A DNA stretch of 64,000 bases, from assembly GCF_000420025.1 (NCBI RefSeq), contig NZ_ATUD01000008.1:124001-188000 (forward strand), in the 5' to 3' direction. Origin of the DNA: Patulibacter americanus DSM 16676. Lineage in GTDB: Bacteria; Actinomycetota; Thermoleophilia; Solirubrobacterales; Solirubrobacteraceae. A model generated the notes under the pieces. It had not been told where the DNA came from, did not search any database, and worked only from the letters and a program-made list of their open reading frames with translations. Every line of letters starts with the position of its first letter. The stretch's first letter is position 1. Position numbers and translations under genes: made by a program. This document shows, piece by piece, positions 33,820 through 42,321 of the stretch.

Positions 33820-33879
33820 CGCGCGTCAGCCAACGGCGCGCGTCGGCGAACGGCGCGCGACAGCGAACGGCGCGCCGGG
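33820..33879. repeat. 17-bp tandem repeat, 3.5 copies
   Basis: CGCGCGTCRGCSAACGG-type units at 33820-33836, 33837-33853 and 33854-33870 plus a partial unit fill the space between the convergent DUF4383-like and thioesterase genes. Confidence 0.8.
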
Positions 33880-34392
33880 TCAGGTGCCGACCTGCGGCTC
33901 CTCGCCCGGCGTGCCGTGGTACCGCAGGAAGTGCGCCTTCTCCACCGTGATGAAGAGGGAGCGGCACGAGGCGACGGTGCGCCCGTCGTCGAGCACGCGC
34001 CCCACCAGGCGGATCTTGCGGCCCTCGTGGCTCTCGAGCCACGCCTCGGCGACCAGCTCGTGACCCAGGACGACCGGGGCGACGTAGTCCACGTCGAGCT
34101 TCGCCGTCACGGCGCGCTGGTGCATGGCCACGAGCACCCCGCCCTGGATGTCGTCCAGGATCGCCGCGACGATGCCGCCGTGCGCCAGGCCGCGGGCGCC
34201 CTCATGGCGCTCGTCCAGCGTGAGCGTCGCGCGGACGACGTCGCCCTCGCGGGCGTAGCGGATGCCCAGGCCGGAGGCGTTCTCCGGCCCGCAGCCGAAG
34301 CAGTTGGGCTGGTGCGGGCGCAGCGGCCCGTCGCCCGGAACGCCCTGAACGGGCAGGGGCGCGGCGGGTGGGAGCTCGGGAGCGGTCGCCAT
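33880..34392 (-). CDS. PaaI/4HBT hotdog-fold thioesterase
   Basis: 170 residues. The N-terminal PNCFGCGPENASGLGIRY motif marks a common PaaI-like subgroup, followed by the hotdog helix ARGLAHGGIVAAILDDIQGGV carrying the HGG loop and catalytic Asp, and KLDVDYVAPVVLGHEL. It hydrolyses acyl-CoA thioesters; the acyl chain is unknown. I took the ATG at 34392; a further in-frame ATG at 34485 adds 31 low-complexity residues with no likeness to the family. No clear ribosome site. Confidence 0.9.
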   Translation of the reverse strand: MATAPELPPAAPLPVQGVPGDGPLRPHQPNCFGCGPENASGLGIRYAREGDVVRATLTLDERHEGARGLAHGGIVAAILDDIQGGVLVAMHQRAVTAKLDVDYVAPVVLGHELVAEAWLESHEGRKIRLVGRVLDDGRTVASCRSLFITVEKAHFLRYHGTPGEEPQVGT

Positions 34393-34513
34393 CCGCCCAA
34401 CCCAACCAGACCGGGGCGGCGAAGGGCGGGAGGACGCCGTCGACGCCCGCGCGGCGGCGGCCACCCGCCGGACCGGCGACCTCACCGGTCCGGCGGCACC
34501 CGCTCCTCACCCG

Positions 34514-34598
34514 GGCGGCCGATCCCGCCGGATCAGCAGGTGCTGCGGATCACTCGCCCTGGCGGCCGACCCCGCCGGGTCAGCGGGTGATGCGGATC
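34514..34598. repeat. 38-bp direct duplication across the NHL gene 3' end
   Basis: GGCGGCCGAYCCCGCCGG begins at 34514 and 34561. The two 38-bp copies differ at 4-5 positions. The second contains the last codons and stop of the NHL gene. Each copy holds GGCGG-N6-CCGCC, so the duplication also doubles a terminator-like hairpin. Confidence 0.8.
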
Positions 34599-37195
34599 CG
34601 ACGGCTCGTGCGCGTCGAGACGTTGCCCTGCGGGTCCGTCGCCGTCGCGCGCAGGCGGTAGAGGCCCGGCTTGAGCGTCCGGCCCGGGAACCGCGGCTTC
34701 ACGTCGACCGTCGTCGTGCCCGCGACCAGCCGCAGGTTGCGGCGCGTGGGCAGGAGCGCCCACCGCGAGCAGCGCTGCTTCTTCTTCAGGCGCGCCGGAC
34801 GCGCGACGCGGGCGCAGCGCTTCGTGGCGCCCTTGCCGACGGTCTTGCCGACGCGGGACTCCTCGACGTACAGCCGCACGCGGGCGTCCTGCGTCAGCCG
34901 GACGACCATCTCCGCCGTCGTCGACGGCTGCGCCTTGCGGGCCTTACGGCCCTTCGCCTTGCGGACCGCCTTGCGCGGCAGGTGCCACCGGGTCGTCGAC
35001 AGCGTCAGGCTCGAGAGCTTGACCGGCGGCGGCGGCACGGGCGCGAAGGTCGCCGACACGTTCAGGTCGCGGGAGGCCGCGATCTGGCAGGTCGGGTTCG
35101 CGCCCGCGGGGGCGCAGTCGCCGCCCCAGCCGGTGAACTGCGCGTCGGGGTGGGGCTTGGCCGTCAGCGTGACCGCCCGGCCCACGCCGAGCAGCTGGGT
35201 GCAGTCCGTGCCGCAGTCGATGCCGCCCGGGGCGCTCGACACCGTGCCGAGGGTCGGTCCGCCGCCGAGGGCGACCGTGAGGCGGTGGCGCGGCGCCGGG
35301 CCGACCCCGGGGGCGTCGAACCGCTGCACCCGGTTGTTTCCCGCGTCGGCGACCAGCAACGTGGTGCCGTCCGGGCTGAGCGCGAGGTTCGCCGGGTCGA
35401 TGACCTGGCCGAGCCCGGTGCCCTCCCCGGCGATCGTCTCCCACGCGTAGCCGCCCTCGGCCTGCGGCGTGCCGCGCACGATGCGCGCGCCACCCGGCGT
35501 CTTGGGCCGCGCCTCAGCGACGTAGAGCGTGCCGTCGGGGGCGACCGCGAGGCCCTGCGGGGCGTCCCAGTACTGGGCGTCCGGCGGGGAGATGCGCTTG
35601 CCCGTGGCGTCGTCGAGCACGATGCGGGCCGAGGCGACGATGGCCGTCCCCTGCGGCGTGACGGCGACGGCGGCGGGGCGGTTCAGGCCCGTGCGCACCG
35701 TGGCCATGGCCCCGTCGGGCGACACCCGGACGAGGCGACCGCCGGAGTCCGTGGCGAAGACGGTGCCGTCGGGCGCCGCCGCCACGCCGCGGGGCCGCGA
35801 GAGGGCACCGTCGGCGGTGGCCGCCGCCACGTTGCCGGCGTTGTCGAACCGCACGAGGCGGTTGTTGAAGGTGTCCGCGACCCAGCTGCCGCCCTGGGTG
35901 TCGTACGCGACGCCGCTCGGCACCAGCAGCTGGTTGGAGGTGTCGGAGCCCGGGGCCGCGAAGTTGTTGAGCTTCGAGATCCGCCCGAACACGCCGGCCA
36001 CCGTGCCGTCGGGGTCGGTGACGCTCACCCGGTGGGCGAACGTATCGGCCACCTCGATGCCGCCGTCGGGCCGGAACGCCACGCCCCGCGGGCGGCTGTA
36101 GAAGCCCGCGCTGCGGCCCGCCACGCCCCAGGCGCTCGTCACCCGGCCCTCGGCCGACATGCGCTGGATGCGGTTGTTCGCGGTGTCGGCGACCCAGACG
36201 CCGCCGGCCGGGTCGGAGTGGTTCGTCGCCACGGCCCGCACGATCGAGAAGCGGCCGACGCGGTACCCCGTGCCGCCGAAGGTGCCCAGCAGGTCGAGGC
36301 TGGCCCCGTCGTAGACGTTGACGCGCCCGTTGATGTTGTCGCCGACGTAGAGCTGGTTGCGTGCGTCGAGCGCCGTGTCGTAGGGGAACTGGAACTGGCC
36401 CAGGCCCTTGCCGAACGAGCCGGCCTCGCCGATCGTCTTGAAGGTCGACGCGTGCACCACGAGCACGCGGTGGTTCTGGTTGTCGGGGATGAAGAGCCGC
36501 GTGCCGGCGCCGTCGACGCTCACGCCCTGCGGGCGCTTGAGGTTGATACCCGCGTCGGCCGTCGACCGCGGGGGACCGTACGGGCGCAGCGAGTTCGGCT
36601 CGAGGCCGTAGCGCAGGACGCGATCGTTGCCGGCGTCCGCCACGAACACGACGACCTGGTCGCCCGGCCGGCGCTGGCTCACCGCGATGCCGCCCGCCGA
36701 GATCCCGCCGTCGGGCCGTGAGCTCGTGTTGGACAGCGCCAGCCCGGCGTCCTGGGCGAAGGTCGAGAGGTAGCGGCCGTCGTCGGCCGAGAACACCTGG
36801 ATCCGGTTGTTCTCCGAGTCGAGCACGAAGACGTGGCCGCTGCGGTCGAGCGCGACGCCGCCGACGACGCCCAGCCGCCCGGCCTCGCCCCGCTCGGCGC
36901 GGCCGCCGAACGAGAACCGCCGCTCACCGTTGGACCCGAAGGCCTGGACGACCCCGCTGTACTGGTCGGCGACGAAGACGTTGCCGTTGCGCTGGTCGAT
37001 CCCGACGCCCTGCGGGAAGCGGAACACCCCGGGGGTCGCGGGATCCTCCCCGATCGCCGACGGCGTGAGGGGTGGCCCGGCGGCGTGCGCGGTCGACGTC
37101 CCCACGGCCGGCGCGGACAGCGCGAGCAGCGGGAGGACGGCGAGGGCGACGCGTGATCGAAGGGCCTGGGGACGGCGGAACCTCGGGACGTGCAT
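34580..37195 (-). CDS. Secreted NHL-repeat beta-propeller protein
   Basis: 871 residues. A Sec signal peptide (RSRVALAVLPLLALSAPAVG, cleavage near AHA-AG) is followed by 10 or more NHL-type blades of the form FxxPxGVxxD...vfVADtxNnRvqvF across about 45-680. A Gly/Cys module at about 690-765 (PGGIDCGTDCTQLL, FTGWGGDCAPAG) is the bacterial List-Bact-type repeat with two disulphides. A C-terminal domain with an Arg/Lys-rich stretch (KAVRKAKGRKARKAQ) and an Ig-like fold (PGLYRLRATATDPQGNVS) ends the protein. Likely extracellular or surface-bound; ligand unknown. Start ATG at 37195 gives the signal peptide. Confidence 0.88.
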   Translation of the reverse strand: MHVPRFRRPQALRSRVALAVLPLLALSAPAVGTSTAHAAGPPLTPSAIGEDPATPGVFRFPQGVGIDQRNGNVFVADQYSGVVQAFGSNGERRFSFGGRAERGEAGRLGVVGGVALDRSGHVFVLDSENNRIQVFSADDGRYLSTFAQDAGLALSNTSSRPDGGISAGGIAVSQRRPGDQVVVFVADAGNDRVLRYGLEPNSLRPYGPPRSTADAGINLKRPQGVSVDGAGTRLFIPDNQNHRVLVVHASTFKTIGEAGSFGKGLGQFQFPYDTALDARNQLYVGDNINGRVNVYDGASLDLLGTFGGTGYRVGRFSIVRAVATNHSDPAGGVWVADTANNRIQRMSAEGRVTSAWGVAGRSAGFYSRPRGVAFRPDGGIEVADTFAHRVSVTDPDGTVAGVFGRISKLNNFAAPGSDTSNQLLVPSGVAYDTQGGSWVADTFNNRLVRFDNAGNVAAATADGALSRPRGVAAAPDGTVFATDSGGRLVRVSPDGAMATVRTGLNRPAAVAVTPQGTAIVASARIVLDDATGKRISPPDAQYWDAPQGLAVAPDGTLYVAEARPKTPGGARIVRGTPQAEGGYAWETIAGEGTGLGQVIDPANLALSPDGTTLLVADAGNNRVQRFDAPGVGPAPRHRLTVALGGGPTLGTVSSAPGGIDCGTDCTQLLGVGRAVTLTAKPHPDAQFTGWGGDCAPAGANPTCQIAASRDLNVSATFAPVPPPPVKLSSLTLSTTRWHLPRKAVRKAKGRKARKAQPSTTAEMVVRLTQDARVRLYVEESRVGKTVGKGATKRCARVARPARLKKKQRCSRWALLPTRRNLRLVAGTTTVDVKPRFPGRTLKPGLYRLRATATDPQGNVSTRTSRRIRITR

Positions 37196-37273
37196 CGCGG
37201 AACATGGTGGCGGCTCGGTCGGCCCGCCGCGCCGGTGGGACGAACCGTGCGTCCGCCCAGCCGCCGCGCCCTT

Positions 37274-37292
37274 CATGGGAATGGTTCTCATG
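37274..37292. promoter_or_regulatory. Zur box upstream of zinc ABC transporter
   Basis: CATGGGAA-TGG-TTCTCATG is an 8-3-8 near-perfect palindrome (one mismatch) matching the TGA-AAT-N-ATT-TCA style Zur site at 11 of 15 positions. It lies immediately before a TAAGAT -10-like box at 37293-37298 and 46 bases before the permease ATG, and is 79 bases upstream of the divergent NHL gene. Confidence 0.75.
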
Positions 37293-37338
37293 TAAGATGG
37301 CTGGTCGCCGCGGACCCCTGCGCCCGCGGCGCCGCACG

Positions 37339-38220
37339 ATGCTCGAGCCCTTCACCCTCCCCTTCGTGCAGCAGGGTCTCCGCGAGATCCTGCTGCTCTC
37401 CGTCGGCGCCGGCGTGCTGGGCACGTGGATCGTGCTGCGCGGACTCGCCTTCTACGCCCACGGAGTCGCCGCCGCGACGTTCCCGGGCCTCGTCCTCGCG
37501 GCGGGCCTCGGCTTCGCCGGCCCGCTCGGCGCGCTCGGCGTCGCGCTGCTCTTCGCCGCGGCCGTCGGTCGCCTCGCGGCGCGGGGCGAGCGCGGCGACC
37601 ACAGCACGCTCACCGCCATGGTGCTCGTCGGGGCCCTCGCGCTCGGCGTCGTCCTGGCCAGCGACGTCTTCCCGCTGGCGACGACGGTCAACTCCCTCCT
37701 GTTCGGCAGCCTGCTCGTGATCGCCGACCGCGACCTCGTGATCGCTGCCGTCACGAGCGTCGTCGTGCTCGGCGCGTCGCTCGCCCTCGGCACGCGCTGG
37801 CTCGCCGTCGGCTTCGACCGCGAGGGTTCCCGGGCGCTCGGCGTCGGCGCCGGCGTGCCCGACGCCGTGCTGCTCGTGCTCGTCGCGCTCGTCGCGGTCT
37901 CCACGCTCACCGCGGTCGGGTCGCTGCTCGCGGCCGCGATCATGGTCATCCCGGCCGCGACGACCCGCCCGTGGGTGCAGCGCATGGGCCGCTGGCAGGT
38001 GGCGACCGTGCTGCTCACCGCGCTCGAGGGCGTCGCGGCCCTGTGGCTCTCCGCCCGCACGAACGCGCCCCCGGGCGCCACCCTCGCCGTCCTCGCCGGC
38101 GCCGCCTTCGCCCTCAGCGTCCTGGCCCGCGCCGTCGCCCACCGCCGCCGCGACCGCACGAGCCGCGGCGCGTCCCTCGATCTGTCCCAGTCCCCCGCCG
38201 GCGCCGTCGCGCGCGGCTGA
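37339..38220 (+). CDS. znuB: Zinc/manganese ABC transporter permease 1 (ABC-3 family)
   Basis: 293 residues with about 8 transmembrane helices. It opens LEPFTLPFVQQGLREILLLSVGAGVLGTWIVLRGLAFYAHGVAAATFPGL, the ABC-3 permease N-terminus, and includes the coupling-type segment GFDREGSRALGVGAGVPD. The Zur box upstream indicates zinc import. The ATPase gene begins 14 bases downstream and a second, different permease follows, so the channel is probably a heterodimer. I chose ATG 37339; an in-frame ATG at 37297 would add 14 residues but lies inside the -10 area. Confidence 0.92.
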   Translation: MLEPFTLPFVQQGLREILLLSVGAGVLGTWIVLRGLAFYAHGVAAATFPGLVLAAGLGFAGPLGALGVALLFAAAVGRLAARGERGDHSTLTAMVLVGALALGVVLASDVFPLATTVNSLLFGSLLVIADRDLVIAAVTSVVVLGASLALGTRWLAVGFDREGSRALGVGAGVPDAVLLVLVALVAVSTLTAVGSLLAAAIMVIPAATTRPWVQRMGRWQVATVLLTALEGVAALWLSARTNAPPGATLAVLAGAAFALSVLARAVAHRRRDRTSRGASLDLSQSPAGAVARG

Positions 38221-38234
38221 ACGGGAGTCCAAGC

Positions 38235-39167
38235 ATGCCGCCGCGCGCCGTCAGCGATCATGGGGTCATCGCCCCGCACGACCCCACCCCCGACCCGTCG
38301 AAGGTCGCCGGCCAGGCCGGCGCCTCGGCGGCACCGGCGCCGGAGTCCGCCGAGGTCGCCGCCTCGGCGTCCGCCCGGGTGAGCGCCCCGGATCCCGACG
38401 CCGACGCCCCCGGGGCCGCGGCCCGCGGCGAGGCGGTGCTGTCGCTCGAGGCCGTCGGCGCGGGGTACGACGAGCGCCTGGCCCTGCACGGCGTGTCGTT
38501 CGCGGCGCGCCCGGGTGACCGGATCGCAGTCCTGGGCCCCAACGGCGGCGGCAAGACGACGCTCTTCCGCGTGATCCTCGGCGAGCTGTCGGCCCGCACC
38601 GGCCGCGTCGACCGCTCCGGCGACGTGGCCGTCGTCCCGCAGACGGAGCGCTCGCGGCTGGACTTCCCCGTCTCCGCGCTCGACGTCGTGCTCATGGGGA
38701 CGATCGCGGGCCGCGCGTGGTGGCGCGGCCCCCGGCGGGCCGACCGCGAGGCCGGCCGCGAGGCGCTCGCCGCCGTCGGACTCGAGGACCGCGCCAGCAC
38801 GACGTTCGGCGCGCTCTCGGGCGGCCAGCGGCAGCGCGTGATGGTCGCGCGCGCCCTGGTGCGCCGGGCCCGCGTGCTGCTGCTCGACGAGCCCTACCGT
38901 GGCCTCGACACCCGCAGCGCGGCCCGCCTGGACGAGCTCATCGTCGAGCTCGCCGGCCGCGGCCACGCCCTCCTCATCGCCACGCACGACGTGAGCCAGG
39001 CGCGCGCCTGGGACCAGGTCCTCTGTCTCAACGGCGGCCAGGTCGCGTTCGGACCGCCCGCGACGACGCTGACGCCGCAGGTCCTCGCGGCCACGTACGG
39101 CGGCGAGCTCCTGCGCGTCGGCCCCGACGGCGAGCTCGCGGTCGTCGCCGAGCACCACTGCGGATGA
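38235..39167 (+). CDS. znuC: Zinc ABC transporter ATP-binding protein
   Basis: 310 residues. An Ala/Pro-rich N-terminal extension of about 65 residues precedes a standard ABC domain: Walker A GPNGGGKTTL at 101-110, Q-loop VVPQTERSRLDFP, signature LSGGQRQRVMVARAL, Walker B VLLLDEPYRGLD, and switch His in ATHDVSQA. GGGAG lies upstream of the ATG. Its stop overlaps the start of permease 2 by 4 bases (ATGA). It energises uptake by the two flanking ABC-3 permeases under the Zur box. The long N-terminal extension is unusual; an internal start near residue 64 is possible but no ribosome site was seen. Confidence 0.93.
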   Translation: MPPRAVSDHGVIAPHDPTPDPSKVAGQAGASAAPAPESAEVAASASARVSAPDPDADAPGAAARGEAVLSLEAVGAGYDERLALHGVSFAARPGDRIAVLGPNGGGKTTLFRVILGELSARTGRVDRSGDVAVVPQTERSRLDFPVSALDVVLMGTIAGRAWWRGPRRADREAGREALAAVGLEDRASTTFGALSGGQRQRVMVARALVRRARVLLLDEPYRGLDTRSAARLDELIVELAGRGHALLIATHDVSQARAWDQVLCLNGGQVAFGPPATTLTPQVLAATYGGELLRVGPDGELAVVAEHHCG

Positions 39168-40042
39168 GCGACCCCGTGCTCGTCGCGGCCGTCCTGGACG
39201 GCCTGGTCGATCCGTGGCGCAGCGGCATCATGCAGCGCGCGCTGATCGAGGTCGTCCTGCTCGGCGTCGCCGGCGGCCTCCTGGGCTGCTGGATCGTGTG
39301 GGGCAGCCTGAGCTACAGCGCCGAGGCGCTCCCCCACGCGATGTTCCCCGGCCTCGTCGGCGCGGCGCTGCTCGGGGTCCCGCTGGTCGTCGGCGGCACG
39401 GCGGGGCTGCTCGTCGCCGGCCTGCTGATCGCGGCGGTGGCGCGCGTGCCGACCCTCGACCGGGACACGTCGATCTCCGTCGTCTTCACCTCGATGTTCG
39501 GCCTCGGCACGCTCATGGCGCTGGCGCCCGAGACGCCGCCGGGCGTGTCCGAGCTGCTCTTCGGCGACGTGCTCGGCGTGACCACGGGGGATCTGCTGGT
39601 CGCGGGCGGCCTGACCGTCGCGGTGCTGATCGCCCTTCGAGTCCTGCACCCGCGCCTGGTCGCCACGACCTTCGACCGCGAGGGCGCCCGGGCGTTCGGC
39701 GTCGTCCCCGGCGTCGTCGACGTCGCGCTCGTCGTCCTCATCGCTGTCGCCACGCTGATCTGCGTGTCCGCCCTGGGCAACCTCTTCGTCGCCGCCACCC
39801 TCGTCGCCCCCGCGGCCACCGCACGGCTCTTGGGCCGGCGCGTCGTGCCGACGATGTTCCTCGCCGCCGGCGTCGCGATCGCCTCGGGGATCGGCGGGTT
39901 GCTGCTCTCGTACCACGCGGGCATCGCAGCGGGCGCCTCGATCGCCGGCGTCACCGTGCTCGTGTACCTCGTGCTGGCGGCCGTCGCCACCTTGACGCGG
40001 CACGGCCTGGGCCTGCGGGCCCGGGCGTCGGCCGCGCGCTAG
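39164..40042 (+). CDS. Zinc/manganese ABC transporter permease 2 (ABC-3 family)
   Basis: 292 residues, about 8 transmembrane helices. It opens DGLVDPWRSGIMQRALIEVVLLGVAGGLLGCWIVWGSLSYSAEAL, distinct from permease 1, and has the coupling segment TFDREGARAFGVVPGVVD. Start ATG overlaps the ATPase stop by 4 bases. The order permease-ATPase-permease without a solute-binding protein (ZnuA) is unusual; the binding protein must be elsewhere. Convergent with the CobW gene. Confidence 0.92.
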   Translation: MSDPVLVAAVLDGLVDPWRSGIMQRALIEVVLLGVAGGLLGCWIVWGSLSYSAEALPHAMFPGLVGAALLGVPLVVGGTAGLLVAGLLIAAVARVPTLDRDTSISVVFTSMFGLGTLMALAPETPPGVSELLFGDVLGVTTGDLLVAGGLTVAVLIALRVLHPRLVATTFDREGARAFGVVPGVVDVALVVLIAVATLICVSALGNLFVAATLVAPAATARLLGRRVVPTMFLAAGVAIASGIGGLLLSYHAGIAAGASIAGVTVLVYLVLAAVATLTRHGLGLRARASAAR

Positions 40043-40165
40043 GGGAACCCCTCGGCCGGGCCCGGCGCGCAGGACCGCCGCGGGCCCCGGTACGCCGGGC
40101 GCCGGCGGACCTCGGCCCCCTCGGCGGGGGGGGGCCGGGGTCTGACCGGGGCCCCGCTGCGTCCT
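40043..40165. terminator. Bidirectional terminator-like hairpins with a 9-G run
   Basis: This convergent gap between permease 2 and the CobW gene is filled with GGCCC/GGGCC inverted repeats and an uninterrupted run of nine G at 40126-40134 facing CCCCC. Strong GC hairpins without a U-tract are usual terminators in such genomes. Confidence 0.5.
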
Positions 40166-41437
<1,272 letters not shown>

Positions 41438-41444
41438 GCCGCCC

Positions 41445-41476
41445 ACTATACGGGACTGAGTCTTATTATTACTTTC
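41445..41476 (-). promoter_or_regulatory. Leaderless promoter of the CobW gene with AT-rich -35 area
   Basis: TATAGT (41445-41450, minus) lies 7 bases before the GTG at 41437. A 16-base AT-rich stretch (41461-41476, AGTAATAATAAGA on the minus strand) covers the -35 position, very unlike the surrounding sequence; it may be an operator for Zur or another metal regulator, but does not match the box at 37274. Confidence 0.6.
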
Positions 41477-41549
41477 GACCGGGCTCGATGCCCGCGGTCC
41501 CCCGCCCTCCCGGCACGCCGTCGCTCCCGCGTGTCACGCTGGCGGTGCC

Positions 41550-41843
41550 ATGGCCGACGCCTACACCTCGATCTGGACCACCGACGGCACCGGGGCGTTC
41601 ACCGTCGCCGGGGCGTTCGACGACGTCTTCGCCGCGATCACGAACGCCGATCCCGACGCGTTCGTGGCGCTCGAGCGGGTCATGTGGCAGGACCCCGAGG
41701 ACGAGGACGGGGTGGATCCCTCGTGGCCGATGTACGAGACGCAGCCGTTGCGGGTCCGCGCCGGGACGGTCACCGCGGTCTCGATCCCGAGCGCCGGCAC
41801 GGCGCCCTCGATCCACCGGGCGCGGGCGCACGCCCTGCGCTGA
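41550..41843 (+). CDS. Hypothetical small protein
   Basis: 97 residues, acidic, soluble. MADAYTSIWTTDGTGAFTVAG is followed by a helix (AFDDVFAAITNADPDAFVALERVMW), an Asp/Glu turn (QDPEDEDGVDPSWP) and beta-like sequence. Not recognised. It is divergent from the CobW gene. Start ATG has no good ribosome site or -10 box at the leaderless distance. The coding look (third-position GC, good amino-acid mix) supports it. Confidence 0.6.
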   Translation: MADAYTSIWTTDGTGAFTVAGAFDDVFAAITNADPDAFVALERVMWQDPEDEDGVDPSWPMYETQPLRVRAGTVTAVSIPSAGTAPSIHRARAHALR

Positions 41844-41853
41844 GCGGGACGAC

Positions 41854-42102
41854 TCAGCGCGCGCTGGCGACGGCCGCGGCGGGCGCCGCCGCCTGCCCCG
41901 CGGACGTGCCCGGCGCGTGCGCCGAGGGGCCCAGCACGCCGGCCGCCAGCACGCCGACGACCATGATCGTGCGCCGCGCGACCTTGCGGACCCGGGGGCG
42001 CGCGAAGACGGGGAACCGCGACTCGAGGTACATCCGCGACCCGCTCGCGGCCCCCACCGCCGTCATCGCGCCCGCGGCGCACTGCATGCACATGCGCCCC
42101 AT
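41854..42102 (-). CDS. Small conserved-type membrane protein with CxxC
   Basis: 82 residues. It begins MGRMCMQCAAGAMTAVGAASG, a Cys-x-x-Cys motif near a small hydrophobic stretch, followed by RMYLESRF, a basic region and one transmembrane helix (TIMVVGVLAAGVLG). Short proteins starting with a Met/Cys-rich CxxC motif of this kind recur in actinobacteria; the function is unknown. It converges on the 97-residue gene with 10 bases between stops. Confidence 0.6.
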   Translation of the reverse strand: MGRMCMQCAAGAMTAVGAASGSRMYLESRFPVFARPRVRKVARRTIMVVGVLAAGVLGPSAHAPGTSAGQAAAPAAAVASAR

Positions 42103-42140
42103 CCAAGCACGCGAACCTGAAGACGGCACGGCGGCCCGGC

Positions 42141-42224
42141 CCCGAGGGGCGCCCGCGCCCCGGCGGGACCCCAGCCCGAGGGGCGCCCCAGCCCGAGGGC
42201 GCCCGAGCCCGAGGGGCGCCCGGG
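42141..42224. repeat. Interrupted 17-bp tandem repeat, four units
   Basis: CCCGAGGGGCGCCCSNG units at 42141-42157, 42175-42191, 42192-42207 and 42208-42224. They lie between the small membrane protein and the dispersed element at the acyl-CoA dehydrogenase 3' end. Confidence 0.75.
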
Positions 42225-42321
42225 CCGGGGCCGGCGGTCGCGGTCGGCGGCCGGTATCGGGAGCTGTCCCGGCGAACCGCGGCGGGGGGCCCGCCAAGAC
42301 CCCCTGCCGGCCCCGGCCCCC
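42216..42321 (-). repeat. ~105-bp dispersed repeat at gene 3' end, copy 2
   Basis: Minus-strand copy of the element at 32645-32750. It begins with the TAG stop of the acyl-CoA dehydrogenase gene and continues outward, so both copies have the same orientation relative to the gene they follow. Confidence 0.8.

Noticed and set aside
34393..34485. 31-residue N-terminal extension of the PaaI thioesterase
   Set aside because: Low-complexity Ala/Arg/Ser sequence, no family likeness; the ATG at 34392 gives the normal N-terminus.
37297..37338. Upstream in-frame ATG for the zinc permease
   Set aside because: It lies in the -10 region beside the Zur box and the added residues (AGRRGPLRPRRRT) do not resemble the family.
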